Shown in pieces: positions 52,234 through 60,558 of a DNA stretch of 64,000 nucleotides. The DNA is taken from the NCBI GenBank assembly GCA_021798835.1, contig JAJZBQ010000001.1, positions 310,001 to 374,000 on the forward strand, written 5' to 3'. Each line of letters begins with the position of its first letter. Within the stretch, counting starts at the first letter, position 1. The notes below the pieces were generated by a model. The model had not been told where the DNA came from, did not search any database, and saw nothing but the letters and a program-made list of their open reading frames with translations. Position numbers and translations under genes: made by a program. Origin of the DNA: Pseudomonadota bacterium (GTDB lineage Bacteria > Pseudomonadota > Gammaproteobacteria > Burkholderiales > Ferrovaceae).

Positions 52234-54351
52234 ATGGAGCGTTTGCTGGAAGGATTGAATGCCCAACAACGTGAGGCAGTCACTTGGTCGGGGGGGTCGG
52301 CACTGGTATTGGCGGGCGCGGGAAGTGGCAAGACGCGCGTGTTGACTTCTCGCATGGCTTGGTTGATGCAGACGGGGCAGGTTGAAGCGGAGGCCGTATT
52401 GGCGGTGACCTTTACCAATAAAGCCGCCCGTGAAATGGTGACACGGCTGGGAGCCTTGGCGCGTGGCAATGCACGGGAATGGTGGGTAGGAACCTTTCAT
52501 GGGCTGTGTCATCGCTTTTTGCGTCTGCATTACCGTGAAGCCGGGTTGCCGGCCCAGTTCCAGATTCTCGATATGACGGATCAGCAATCCGTTATCCGGC
52601 GTGTCTTGAAATCGTTGCACGTCGAGGACGACCAGTTGTCTTTGCGGCAAGCACAGCAAGCCATCAATCGCTATAAGGAACAGGGACTGCGTGCGGCAGT
52701 GGTGGAGAGACATTCTGCCGTGCACCGGTTGATTCAGGAAGTCTACGAGGTCTACGAGCGCCAGTGCCAGACCGACGGCACGGTGGATTTTGCCGAGTTA
52801 CTGTTGCGCTGTGTGGAATTATGGCAACGCAGCGGGGCCTTGCGTGACCACTATCAGGCACGCTTCAAGGCTATTTTGATCGACGAATTTCAGGATACCA
52901 ATGCGCTCCAGTATCGCTGGCTTAAACTGTTGCGCGGTCCTCATGCCGAGGTTTTTGCCGTGGGGGACGATGACCAGTCGATTTACTCTTTCCGGGGGGC
53001 TGAAGTGGCGAATATGCGTCACTTTGAGCGGGATTTTGCGGTGCAAAAAGTTATCCGGCTGGAGCAGAACTATCGTTCCACCGGGACTATCCTGGATGCG
53101 GCCAATGCACTGATCAATCACAATACGCAACGCTTCGGCAAGACGCTTTGGAGCGATTCGGAACGTGGCCGCCCGATTCGCCTGTTTGCCGCTGATAATG
53201 ACGAAAGTGAAGCGCGGTTTGTGGTGGGTGACATGGTGAGTCATCAGGCGGAAGGGGCGCGTTTGTCGGAGATGGTGGTGTTGTATCGATCCAATGCCCA
53301 GTCCAGAGTTCTGGAACAGGCGCTGGTTGCGCAGAAGGTTCCTTACCGGGTCTATGGTGGATTGCGTTTCTATGATCGTCAGGAGGTGCGGCACGCCTTG
53401 GCCTATCTGCGTCTGGTGGTTGCGCCGGACGATGATCAGGCTTTTCTGCGGGTGGTCAATTTTCCGCCGCGGGGTATTGGTGCACGGTCACTGGAATTGT
53501 TGCAGCAGGCAGCGCAGGAAGCCGGGAACAGCTTATCGCGCAGTGCCGCCGGGATGACGCTGGCGGGAAAAGCCGGTCAAGGGCTACGCCAATTTCTGGA
53601 GACGTTGGCATATCTGCGCACCGAGGTGGAATCGGGGCGGGCGTTGGCTGATGTGACGCGCACCCTGTTGGAACGCAGTGGTTTGCTGGATTACTACCGT
53701 CAGGACAAGGGGGGGGAGGAGCGGATCGCCAACCTTGAGGAATTGATTTCGGCAGTCTATTCCTTCGTCGAGCAGCAATCCAGCGATCTGGTGACATTTT
53801 TGGCTCATGCCAGCCTGGAGGGGGGGGAACTGGAGGCCCATGATGGGGTAGACAGCATTCAGATGATGACAGTGCATGCGGCTAAGGGATTGGAATTTGA
53901 ACGTGTCTGGATCGTGGGAATGGAAGACGGGCTATTTCCCCATGACAATGCTTTGGGGGAGCCGCGTGGACTGGAGGAAGAACGGCGTTTGGCCTATGTC
54001 GCCCTGACGCGTGCACGTCAGCACTTGACCCTGTCCCATGCGCGGGCCCGGGTGTTGCACGGCCAGTTGCGGTATGGGAAGCCCTCGCGTTTTCTCGAAG
54101 AGATTCCGGAGGCCCTCTGCCTGAAGCTGGGAATGGAGCAAGGAGACAGACGCAATGAGAGTTATCATGCCACGTCATCTCTTTCCCGTTCTCCCTGGCG
54201 TGTCGGGCAACGTGTGCGACACGCCAAGTTTGGCGAGGGGACGGTATTGGCGTTTGAAGGAGATGGCGCAGAGGGGAGATTGCAGGTCAATTTCCGTGAT
54301 TTTGGGATCAAGTGGTTGGCGCTGGCATTTGCCAAACTGACGGGGTTGTAA
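52234..54351 (+). CDS. uvrD: DNA helicase II (UvrD)
   Basis: UvrD is an SF1A 3'-to-5' helicase in nucleotide-excision and mismatch repair. Walker A is AGAGSGKTR (27-35), with [38 protein letters not shown] and [15 protein letters not shown] following in order. The C-terminal [19 protein letters not shown] region is the UvrD-type tudor-like domain, which favours UvrD over Rep. It has 705 aa. An eight-G tract occurs inside the gene at 53820-53827. Confidence 0.95.
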   Translation: MERLLEGLNAQQREAVTWSGGSALVLAGAGSGKTRVLTSRMAWLMQTGQVEAEAVLAVTFTNKAAREMVTRLGALARGNAREWWVGTFHGLCHRFLRLHYREAGLPAQFQILDMTDQQSVIRRVLKSLHVEDDQLSLRQAQQAINRYKEQGLRAAVVERHSAVHRLIQEVYEVYERQCQTDGTVDFAELLLRCVELWQRSGALRDHYQARFKAILIDEFQDTNALQYRWLKLLRGPHAEVFAVGDDDQSIYSFRGAEVANMRHFERDFAVQKVIRLEQNYRSTGTILDAANALINHNTQRFGKTLWSDSERGRPIRLFAADNDESEARFVVGDMVSHQAEGARLSEMVVLYRSNAQSRVLEQALVAQKVPYRVYGGLRFYDRQEVRHALAYLRLVVAPDDDQAFLRVVNFPPRGIGARSLELLQQAAQEAGNSLSRSAAGMTLAGKAGQGLRQFLETLAYLRTEVESGRALADVTRTLLERSGLLDYYRQDKGGEERIANLEELISAVYSFVEQQSSDLVTFLAHASLEGGELEAHDGVDSIQMMTVHAAKGLEFERVWIVGMEDGLFPHDNALGEPRGLEEERRLAYVALTRARQHLTLSHARARVLHGQLRYGKPSRFLEEIPEALCLKLGMEQGDRRNESYHATSSLSRSPWRVGQRVRHAKFGEGTVLAFEGDGAEGRLQVNFRDFGIKWLALAFAKLTGL

Positions 54352-54383
54352 AAAAGGTGCATCGCTACGGCACAGAGGTTCCT

Positions 54384-54391
54384 GCTAGAAT
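54384..54391 (+). promoter_or_regulatory. Candidate extended -10 promoter for the first cytochrome c4
   Basis: TG-C-TAGAAT is an extended -10 element (TGn plus 5 of 6), about 58 nt upstream of the cytochrome ATG. No good -35 is needed for this class. An imperfect hairpin (54405-54438) lies between it and the ribosome site. Confidence 0.4.
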
Positions 54392-54449
54392 GGACAATCG
54401 TGGACATCATGGATGACGATGTCGTTTTCGTCATGATGGAGGGGGGGAC

Positions 54450-55073
54450 ATGAACAAACGAGGGATATTTTGTCTGGTGCTGTGCTGTGTGGTTCAGACA
54501 TCGTGGGCGTTGGGGGGTGACCCGGTGAAGGGAAAAGTCATCGCCACCTCTATTTGTTCTGCCTGCCATGGGTTGGATGGTGTCAGCCCGATTCCGACAC
54601 AGCCCCACCTGGCTGCCCAGATCCCCGATTATGTGGTCAAGCAACTCGACGACATGACGTCGGTCAACGGTGCGCCTCCGGCGCGCGACAACCCGATCAT
54701 GTCGGGGATCGTGACCATGTTAAACCCTGCTGACCGACTCAATGTGGCAGCCTGGTATGCCGAGCAGGCTCCCCATGTGACGGGGGCGCTGAATGCCAAG
54801 GAGGTGATCCTGGGGCAACAACTGTGGCGTGCTGGAGACGCGGATCGCGGTATTCCCGCATGTTCTGGTTGTCATGGTCCTGCGGGAGCCGGTGTACCGG
54901 CCTTGTATCCTCGTCTGGCCGGTCAGTATCAGGAGTATCTCGAAGGGCAGTTGCAGCATTTCCGAGAAGGAACGCGCACCAACGACCCAGGGGGGGTGAT
55001 GCGCTCCATCGCACACCGCCTGACCAATGAAGAAATCAAAGCAGTCGTGGATTATGCGGCCGGTTTGCATTGA
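54450..55073 (+). CDS. Diheme cytochrome c4, periplasmic
   Basis: A Sec signal peptide (about residues 1-20, ending SWA) precedes two cytochrome c domains in 207 aa. Heme motifs are CSACH (36-40) and CSGCH (138-142), each followed by typical c4 segments: QPHLAAQIPDYVVKQL and YPRLAGQYQEYLEGQL. Cytochromes c4 shuttle electrons in the periplasm, often to cbb3 oxidases, and in iron oxidisers between outer-membrane cytochromes and the oxidase. The ribosome site is G-rich (GGAGGGGGGG). It appears to stand alone between uvrD and an unknown membrane protein. Confidence 0.92.
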   Translation: MNKRGIFCLVLCCVVQTSWALGGDPVKGKVIATSICSACHGLDGVSPIPTQPHLAAQIPDYVVKQLDDMTSVNGAPPARDNPIMSGIVTMLNPADRLNVAAWYAEQAPHVTGALNAKEVILGQQLWRAGDADRGIPACSGCHGPAGAGVPALYPRLAGQYQEYLEGQLQHFREGTRTNDPGGVMRSIAHRLTNEEIKAVVDYAAGLH

Positions 55074-55119
55074 TCTCCCATCTCCCCTAAGATAGACGCT
55101 TTTTGATAGGGGAAGGGTG

Positions 55120-56610
55120 ATGATCAGCAAGCAGCAATGGGGAATGTTCGTCTTGCTGGTCTGGGGTGTTGTCTGTTTTATGTTGTTGCATCGAGGACCC
55201 TATGGCATTGAAGAACAGGCGGCCAAAGCGGTGCTACTGGACTGGTCGATTGCCGATCAGGTCGCCAACACCATCGTGACGCTTGGGGCACCCGACTTTC
55301 GGACATTATTTTGGTTTCCTTTGTCTTTCTTGTTCCCCGGGCAAATTCTGGCGGCCAAGGCGGTGATGATTGCTGTCACAGCGGCCACCGCCTGGGGGCT
55401 TTATCGTTGGCAAGAAGAACGTCAGGGTGAGGAACATGCACTGCTGTCCAGCGGTCTGTGGCTAATCAGCCCCTTGATTTTGCTGCAAATTGATCGATTA
55501 TCGCCCGGAGTTTTCGTGATAGGCTGTTTTATGGCAGCCTACTGGGTGGATCGTGCCTATCGTTCTCAACCCCGAATGCTGGGCGGGATGTTTTTTACCC
55601 AACTGGGATTGGCCGCTTTGCTGGTCAGTCTGCATCCAGTCGGGTTGGTTTACCCCGCTCTGCTGGCATGGAATTGGTACCGGTATCCGGTTACCCCCTT
55701 GCAGCAGCGTTTTTTTCTGGGGGGATTGACATTCATTACGGCGTTTTCTCTCTGGTTTATCTGGGGGTGGGGTGGGGTAACCTGGTTTCATAATCCGCTG
55801 TCGTCCTGGATGCCGCTCTGGCACCACTTTATGGATCTGGATGGGAGTGAAACGGGATGGTTGGACTGGGTAGGTGGCGGGGTGATTTTTTTACTGTTGC
55901 TCTGGACAATGCTGGCTCAACGCCGCGTGTTACACGAGACTCTGCTGGGGCGTTGTCTTTGGTGGGGCACCCTGGTGTCCGCACTGAATGGTGATGCTAC
56001 CTTCGCGGTGCTGGGCTTGACCGTGGTTCTCTATGCGGGGTTGGGGGGGGTCTTGTCATGGTCGGCGACTCGTCTGGGTTTCATGGGGCAGCGTGGGTGG
56101 GTGCTCATCGTGATTTTTGTGGTATCGACACTGTCTATGCAAGGAGATCGCGACTGGTATGAGTTTGGTCGGGCACAAACCCTTTCTCTGCAGGATCAGT
56201 TGATAGCAACGTTGGCTACCACGGTTGAACAGGTCCGTCATCAGGCAGAAAAAGATCATGCACCGGAACCGCGCTTGCGCGTGGCCAGTCAATGGCCTGC
56301 CCGTACCATGCTGGCTTGTCGTTGTGATACGCTGAGACTTCCTCCGGTAGCCAAAGATGCGACAGCCCAACTGGTGATGATGAAGGGGCTGACGCATTTG
56401 ATTTTGTCACCGAGTCTCCCAGAAAATGTTGGGCTGGTGCGTAATTTGTCTCTATTGGGTAATGAAGTGGAGACTTCTGCATTGGAACCAGGAGGGGTTT
56501 TGCTGGTGATCAAACGTCCAAATCTTGACCCGGCCAAACCGCAGCCAGCGCTGGAAGAGCCGGCACCCCCTGCACCAGGTGACCCGATCAAAGAGGATAA
56601 GGGGAAATGA
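55120..56610 (+). CDS. Polytopic membrane protein, possible PMT/ArnT-like glycosyltransferase
   Basis: The 496-aa protein has about ten or more hydrophobic helices in its first 350 residues, a soluble domain after about residue 360, and a Pro-rich, charged C-terminus. The overall layout recalls GT-C (dolichyl-phosphate-mannose or ArnT-type) glycosyltransferases, with an acidic residue after the first helix (GPYGIEEQAAKAVLLDW) where these enzymes place their catalytic Asp or Glu. I do not recognise the family with certainty. I chose the ATG at 55120 over a GTG one codon earlier. An eight-G tract lies within it at 56043-56050. It overlaps the next small gene as ATGA. Confidence 0.5.
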   Translation: MISKQQWGMFVLLVWGVVCFMLLHRGPYGIEEQAAKAVLLDWSIADQVANTIVTLGAPDFRTLFWFPLSFLFPGQILAAKAVMIAVTAATAWGLYRWQEERQGEEHALLSSGLWLISPLILLQIDRLSPGVFVIGCFMAAYWVDRAYRSQPRMLGGMFFTQLGLAALLVSLHPVGLVYPALLAWNWYRYPVTPLQQRFFLGGLTFITAFSLWFIWGWGGVTWFHNPLSSWMPLWHHFMDLDGSETGWLDWVGGGVIFLLLLWTMLAQRRVLHETLLGRCLWWGTLVSALNGDATFAVLGLTVVLYAGLGGVLSWSATRLGFMGQRGWVLIVIFVVSTLSMQGDRDWYEFGRAQTLSLQDQLIATLATTVEQVRHQAEKDHAPEPRLRVASQWPARTMLACRCDTLRLPPVAKDATAQLVMMKGLTHLILSPSLPENVGLVRNLSLLGNEVETSALEPGGVLLVIKRPNLDPAKPQPALEEPAPPAPGDPIKEDKGK

Positions 56611-56807
56611 GAATCCCGCCCAAAGAAGCGGCCGTATATGTCGTGGTCACCTGTAGTTCAATGTTTTTGACCGCTTATACGGTACATATGCTGGTAGGAG
56701 GGTTGATCCCTCCTGAGCGCGAATACCGCTACATGGGGCTGGCATGCAGCGTCGTGGCCAGCGTGATCGCTGCAATGGCGTGGGATGTGATACGCCGTCG
56801 AAAGTAA
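56607..56807 (+). CDS. Small two-helix membrane protein, unknown
   Basis: This 66-aa protein has two hydrophobic segments (about residues 8-32 and 43-60) joined by a short polar loop (PPEREYRY), and a basic end (RRRK). It overlaps the preceding membrane-protein gene by 4 nt, so it is translated with it and may be a partner subunit. No family recognised. Confidence 0.55.
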   Translation: MRIPPKEAAVYVVVTCSSMFLTAYTVHMLVGGLIPPEREYRYMGLACSVVASVIAAMAWDVIRRRK

Positions 56808-56840
56808 GGAAAGCGGAAAACCGGGAGAACTGCTATTGCT

Positions 56841-57299
56841 TCAATTCTTCTTGAAAAGGTCTTGCAGGGTCAAGTAGTCCTTCTCCAAAGCAAACTGACC
56901 TTTATGAAAAATGAACTGAAGTTGTTTTCCGTCTGCGCCTAACCCTGTCAAACCCAGGGATCGACCAGACACTTCTTTGTGGACCTTGATACTTTTCATC
57001 ATTTCCAGTTGATGACCATTTTTTTGGGTCAGCCGTACATAGGGGGCCTGGGGGTCGGCTTCAATGCGCACCGGAGCACTGGGAAGCCACATCAGCCGCG
57101 TTTTGAGTATCCGGTTACTGCCTGCCAGAAAAAAGAAGCACGCCATGAAGGACAGCAAATACGCCAGATCCTCGTTTTTGGCGTACCATGAACTGCCGGC
57201 AAATCCGGCAAGCGCTGAAACCGTGGGAACATACAGGAGCAAGTCCCAAAACATTCCGCGACGATCTTGTTTGAGTTCAAAAGATCGCAGCACGATCAA
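56841..57299 (-). CDS. Membrane protein of unknown function
   Basis: The 152-aa protein starts with a short charged segment, then two hydrophobic helices (about 20-38 and 45-63). A soluble beta-rich domain follows (RLTQKNGHQLEMMKSIKV, KQLQFIFHKGQFALEK), somewhat like a bacterial PH-type domain. It lies at the 3' end of the minus-strand respiratory gene group, 12 nt after the thioredoxin-like lipoprotein, so it is likely cotranscribed. Function unknown; a role in assembly or anchoring of the neighbouring membrane cytochromes is only a guess. Confidence 0.6.
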   Translation of the reverse strand: MIVLRSFELKQDRRGMFWDLLLYVPTVSALAGFAGSSWYAKNEDLAYLLSFMACFFFLAGSNRILKTRLMWLPSAPVRIEADPQAPYVRLTQKNGHQLEMMKSIKVHKEVSGRSLGLTGLGADGKQLQFIFHKGQFALEKDYLTLQDLFKKN

Positions 57300-57311
57300 T
57301 ACTCCCGTGAA

Positions 57312-57851
57312 TTAGTTGAGAGAAGATACTCTTTGAGCAGGGGCATCCGTGGGTAAAGCGGCTTTGATGGCGCTGTCCATTTCCTGATAGAGCATCGGCC
57401 CAGGTTCCTGGTAGCGCACGATGCCGTGAGCATCGATGACAAAAGTCCACGGATCACCCATGACACGATACGCCTTGAATGCTTCAGGATTTTCATACTG
57501 ATCCATATGTAGAAACAGGACATTGGGTTGATACTTTTCCAAAAGGGACTTGGTGATTTGCAATTGACGGTCACAGATGGAGCAATGTCCGGGCGTGGCA
57601 AACTCCAGCAGGATGGGTTTCCCCATCGCCAATGCCTTGTCCAGAGAATAATGATACATGCGTGGATCCGGTTGACGGTAGGTTGTCATGCGGCTCAGAT
57701 CACCGCCCACATCGTCCAGCGTCTTGGTGGGCAGACGCGGGGCCTGACTCCCGACGGTGAGTCCGGCCCCCTGATGACCACTACAGCCCATCACCGTCAG
57801 CGTGACAATGCTGAAAACTGTCTGTCGAAAGGTGTGCCGGGACTTTTTCAT
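57312..57851 (-). CDS. Thioredoxin-fold lipoprotein (TlpA/SoxW-like)
   Basis: The signal peptide ends in a lipobox VMGC with C23, so this is a periplasm-facing lipoprotein. The remaining domain is thioredoxin-like, with the redox motif C90-S-I-C93 in FATPGHCSICDRQ, DQYENPEAFKAYRVMGDPW and the cis-Pro region WTFVIDAHG. It has 179 aa. Such proteins reduce disulfides or load metals during cytochrome c or oxidase assembly, which would suit the adjacent cytochrome genes. It starts 4 nt after the short oxidase-like gene. Confidence 0.78.
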   Translation of the reverse strand: MKKSRHTFRQTVFSIVTLTVMGCSGHQGAGLTVGSQAPRLPTKTLDDVGGDLSRMTTYRQPDPRMYHYSLDKALAMGKPILLEFATPGHCSICDRQLQITKSLLEKYQPNVLFLHMDQYENPEAFKAYRVMGDPWTFVIDAHGIVRYQEPGPMLYQEMDSAIKAALPTDAPAQRVSSLN

Positions 57852-57855
57852 AGGA

Positions 57856-58371
57856 TCAGGCTCCTGCTTTTCCAGTCTTGAAGATATTATACCCCCAGAT
57901 GATATTGGCCAGCAGAACCAGGGTACCGAAGAAACCTACCCCACCCATCAGGTGGGTTACGGCTTTTTCTATGTCGGGGCCAGGACTGTAACCGCCAATG
58001 CTGCCGGCAATCGAAAATAGTACGACCATGCCCATCAGTCCGACGTTGTGCATCCAGAAGTGCACCTTGACCAGTTTCATGCTGTAGATGGGGCGATTGA
58101 CCAAGCGTGGGACAAAGTAATAGATGGCTCCGAATATGGCCATCTCTACCCAGCCGAGTAGATTGATGTGCCCGTGCGCCAATAGAATCAGGTGTCCATG
58201 AGGGGCCGAATCCACAAACATGCGAAAAGCCGGGATTCCACCCATCAGTGCACCCCAGGAAAAGCCGATGATGGCATAAGTGATGCAGGCGTAAACAAAT
58301 AACAGCGTATAGGTCGTATATTCAACTTCGTTGATGCGTGAGTCAAAGGCAGGGGATTGCGTGGACGTCAT
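57856..58371 (-). CDS. Short heme-copper-oxidase-like membrane subunit
   Basis: This 171-aa protein has about four membrane helices and resembles part of CcoN/NorB-type subunit I. The segment LLAHGHINLLGWVEMAIFGA resembles the helix II that carries the low-spin heme ligand (compare the H-x-N-L-L block in NorB). Histidines at 58, 60, 66, 68, 104, 108 and 140 could bind heme b. A full subunit I has at least 12 helices plus a CuB site; these are absent, so it cannot be a complete oxidase. I chose the ATG at 58371, sharing one base with the cytochrome stop, over a TTG one codon earlier. The pairing with a membrane cytochrome c suggests a small b/c electron-transfer module. Confidence 0.7.
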   Translation of the reverse strand: MTSTQSPAFDSRINEVEYTTYTLLFVYACITYAIIGFSWGALMGGIPAFRMFVDSAPHGHLILLAHGHINLLGWVEMAIFGAIYYFVPRLVNRPIYSMKLVKVHFWMHNVGLMGMVVLFSIAGSIGGYSPGPDIEKAVTHLMGGVGFFGTLVLLANIIWGYNIFKTGKAGA

Positions 58372-58952
58372 CAATGGTTCTCCTTGGGATTGTTTTGACC
58401 TGCTTCCTGGCGCAGATCATGGTACTCACTTTTCCACGCACTGGGTGCCCATAACTTGACCATTTCGTCGACAAACCCTGAACGTTCTCGCATGGGCAAG
58501 CGAGCATCGGCAGATCCTTGCGTGGCCTTCAGTTCAGACAGAAAGACTGTCAGTGCATGAATTTCATCATCCGGCAAACTGGCTACATACGCCGCCTGCT
58601 TGTTCAGACCGTGGTCAACAGTTTTGGTTTCATAAGTGGATTCGGGGTGACGAAGAAATTTTTCCAGATAGTCGACAGATTTGCGCGAACCGATTCCATC
58701 CAGAACCACCCCATGATTCGTGCCGTTACGAACGGCCCGGTGGCAATCCGTACAGTTTCTCTCACGGAACAGGCGTGAACCAATCTTTCCTTCGGCGCTG
58801 AAGTCAAATTGGGTAGTGGTGGGGTACATGGGATGATCAAGTCGAGAGCGATAGATTTCGAGCATGATGAAACTGATGACAGCAAAGACAAGCATCAGTC
58901 CGAAAATGCCGAACAGGATCTTTTCACCAGGCTTGAGTTGATTGATTTTCAT
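58371..58952 (-). CDS. Membrane-anchored monoheme cytochrome c (NorC-like)
   Basis: The 193-aa protein has a short cytoplasmic start, one membrane helix (about residues 11-32) and a periplasmic cytochrome c domain with a single heme site CTDCH (67-71). Possible axial Met candidates lie in RLPMRERSGFV. The layout is like NorC or CcoO-type subunits. It directly precedes the short oxidase-like gene and probably forms a complex with it. A terminator hairpin ends only 27 nt upstream of the start codon, leaving almost no room for a promoter of its own. Confidence 0.85.
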   Translation of the reverse strand: MKINQLKPGEKILFGIFGLMLVFAVISFIMLEIYRSRLDHPMYPTTTQFDFSAEGKIGSRLFRERNCTDCHRAVRNGTNHGVVLDGIGSRKSVDYLEKFLRHPESTYETKTVDHGLNKQAAYVASLPDDEIHALTVFLSELKATQGSADARLPMRERSGFVDEMVKLWAPSAWKSEYHDLRQEAGQNNPKENH

Positions 58953-58979
58953 AACGAGACATCATTCCTCTTGGTTAAT

Positions 58980-59008
58980 AAAAAAGCCCGCGCACCGGGG
59001 CGCGGGCT
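58980..59008 (-). terminator. Rho-independent terminator after the second cytochrome c4
   Basis: On the minus strand a perfect 9-bp GC-rich stem (AGCCCGCGC/GCGCGGGCT) with a 6-nt loop is followed by six Ts. It lies 32 nt after the c4 stop and 27 nt before the start of the membrane cytochrome c, so it probably limits read-through from c4 into the downstream genes. Confidence 0.85.
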
Positions 59009-59040
59009 CTAGGACACCAATCGGAACCGGGTAAGCCGGA

Positions 59041-59775
59041 TTACCGGTTGGTGACGGGGACGTGTCCGTTGCCTTCCGTGGTACGAGGAGCGGTGGCCAA
59101 ATAGGTAGCCGCATCCAGGATGTCCTGATCAGACAACTTTTGTGCGATAGCGCGCATCATCCCGTAGGGATCATTGGCACGGCTTCCATCACGCCAGTTG
59201 TGCAACTGATTGACCAGATAAGTAAACTTTTGCTGACCGATAACGGGAAACACAGGAGCGGCTCCGCGACCATTGTAACCATGGCATGAAACACAGGCTG
59301 CTGCTTTGCTACCGTATTTGACCAGTATCTCGCCCTTGTAACGTACACCGACAGGATCTCCCCCGGCTTTGATGGCATCGATGTCAGAAAGTTCAGCGGG
59401 TTCCAACGGGAGTGTGTTGACATAGGCAGACACGTCACGACGATCTTGAGGTGTCAACTGTTGCGCAAACAGTGGCATGACCGCCCCAGGTCCCGAAGGT
59501 GTGCGACGCCCTTCAGCCAGATCGGTCAGTTGTTTGACGATGTAAGGGAAACCAAGTCCGTTGAGGCGTGGAGCACCCATGGCTTCAGTTCCCCATCCGG
59601 TGGCACCGTGACAGGTCATGCAAGCCGGAGCAGCGCCCTTGCCTTCGGTGAAGATTTTCTTTCCATTGGCGGGGTCGCCGTTCATGACCCCCAATTCTCC
59701 CGCCCATGCCGTTGCGCTGACCAAACTTGCCGCCAAGGCAATCCCGGATGTGACTCTTGTGAATGACTTAAGCAT
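59041..59775 (-). CDS. Diheme cytochrome c4, periplasmic (second copy)
   Basis: A Sec signal peptide covers residues 1-25 (cleavage after ATAWA). Two c-type domains carry CMTCH (52-56) and CVSCH (161-165), with c4 features LNGLGFPYIVKQL and YLVNQLHNWRDGSRANDPYGMM. It has 244 aa, longer than the copy at 54450, mainly in the linker between domains. It likely ferries electrons between periplasmic donors and the membrane complexes. A GGAGGGGGG ribosome site and a strong terminator right after it suggest high expression. Confidence 0.93.
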   Translation of the reverse strand: MLKSFTRVTSGIALAASLVSATAWAGELGVMNGDPANGKKIFTEGKGAAPACMTCHGATGWGTEAMGAPRLNGLGFPYIVKQLTDLAEGRRTPSGPGAVMPLFAQQLTPQDRRDVSAYVNTLPLEPAELSDIDAIKAGGDPVGVRYKGEILVKYGSKAAACVSCHGYNGRGAAPVFPVIGQQKFTYLVNQLHNWRDGSRANDPYGMMRAIAQKLSDQDILDAATYLATAPRTTEGNGHVPVTNR

Positions 59776-60198
59776 TTACCCCCCTCCAGTATGACATTTT
59801 TTAATGTACGGGCACCCGTTTTTTTGTATAACCGTTCCGCCGCAATGCTGTTGTTATGTTGACAACGGAACTCTTCCAGGAATTCCGTTGCCGATGAGGC
59901 ATTGGAATCCAACGTATTTCTAAACGCATCGTGGCGGACTATAACAGGGAACTTCAGGCTTAGCAACTGGTTTTTGGAATCATCACGGCCAGAAGTTCAA
60001 GACCCATTTGGAATGGTAGTGTGCGGCATGCACACAAGCGCCTGTCTCTCAAGGTATGGCAGGCACTTGACAGACGAGAAATAGGGATATACGCTTGCCG
60101 TGTGGTTGGCCGGATGGTTCTGTGGCCGGTCATACTGCTTGTGCAGTAATAACTAAAGTGTTCACAAAACATTCTTTACGATCTGGAGGGGTTACAAC
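59776..60198. other. Divergent intergenic region between cytochrome c4 and HiPIP genes
   Basis: This 423-nt stretch holds no gene I can support. It contains the c4 ribosome site (minus strand), small palindromes such as ACGGGCACCCGT just upstream of c4, and repeated TGGCCGG boxes around 60105-60128, upstream of HiPIP. The HiPIP ribosome site GGAGGG is at 60185-60190. It must contain both promoters, but no pair of -35/-10 boxes is clear enough to call. Short open frames here have no ribosome site or recognisable product. Confidence 0.6.
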
Positions 60199-60498
60199 AT
60201 GGAATCAATCAAACAATCACGCCGTCAGTTGCTCAAGATGGGCTCTATCGCTGTTGTAGCAGCACCGATGGCTGGTTTTACTACTTCGGCCTTTGCTAAG
60301 CAGAACACCGCTGTGCGTACGGCTTTGCATTTCCAGAACCACCCCAATGGGGACAAGCAGTGCAATCGCTGCATGAACTTCATCCCCAACAAAGACAAGC
60401 CTACCGATGCAGGTGCTGTTCACGGGTGTAAGCTGTACCCCGGGGACGACGAAATTTGCCCAACCTGCTATTGCAACGGCTTCGTCAAGAAACCCTAA
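60199..60498 (+). CDS. High-potential iron-sulfur protein (HiPIP), Tat-exported
   Basis: This 99-aa protein has a twin-arginine signal (SRRQLLKMG, residues 7-15; cleavage after SAFA). The mature part of about 66 residues has the HiPIP pattern: C55-x2-C58, C77 in HGCKLYPGD, and C92 in YCNGFV, binding one [4Fe-4S] cluster. HiPIPs carry single electrons at high potential; the Iro protein of Acidithiobacillus is a relative linked to iron oxidation. Two extra cysteines (C87, C90) form a CPTC just before the last ligand, which is unusual. The gene is monocistronic, with a strong ribosome site and terminator. Confidence 0.92.
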   Translation: MESIKQSRRQLLKMGSIAVVAAPMAGFTTSAFAKQNTAVRTALHFQNHPNGDKQCNRCMNFIPNKDKPTDAGAVHGCKLYPGDDEICPTCYCNGFVKKP

Positions 60499-60522
60499 TA
60501 ACTCAAAAAATCGCTTGATATT

Positions 60523-60558
60523 CGAAAAGGTGCCTCAGGCACCTTTTCGTTTCTTTTC
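60523..60558 (+). terminator. Rho-independent terminator of the HiPIP gene
   Basis: A perfect 12-bp stem (CGAAAAGGTGCC/GGCACCTTTTCG) with a 3-nt loop is followed by TTTCTTTT. It lies about 25 nt after the HiPIP stop and separates it from the pentaheme operon. The A-rich upstream arm could also allow termination from the other side. Confidence 0.9.

Noticed and set aside
52132..52725. 198-residue N-terminal extension of leuS
   Set aside because: It runs antisense to the UvrD helicase domain, and LeuS families start near the ATG at 52131.
59902..60084. 60-codon ORF in the c4-HiPIP intergenic region
   Set aside because: It has no ribosome site, no recognisable product and an overlapping open frame on the other strand; chance is the simplest explanation.
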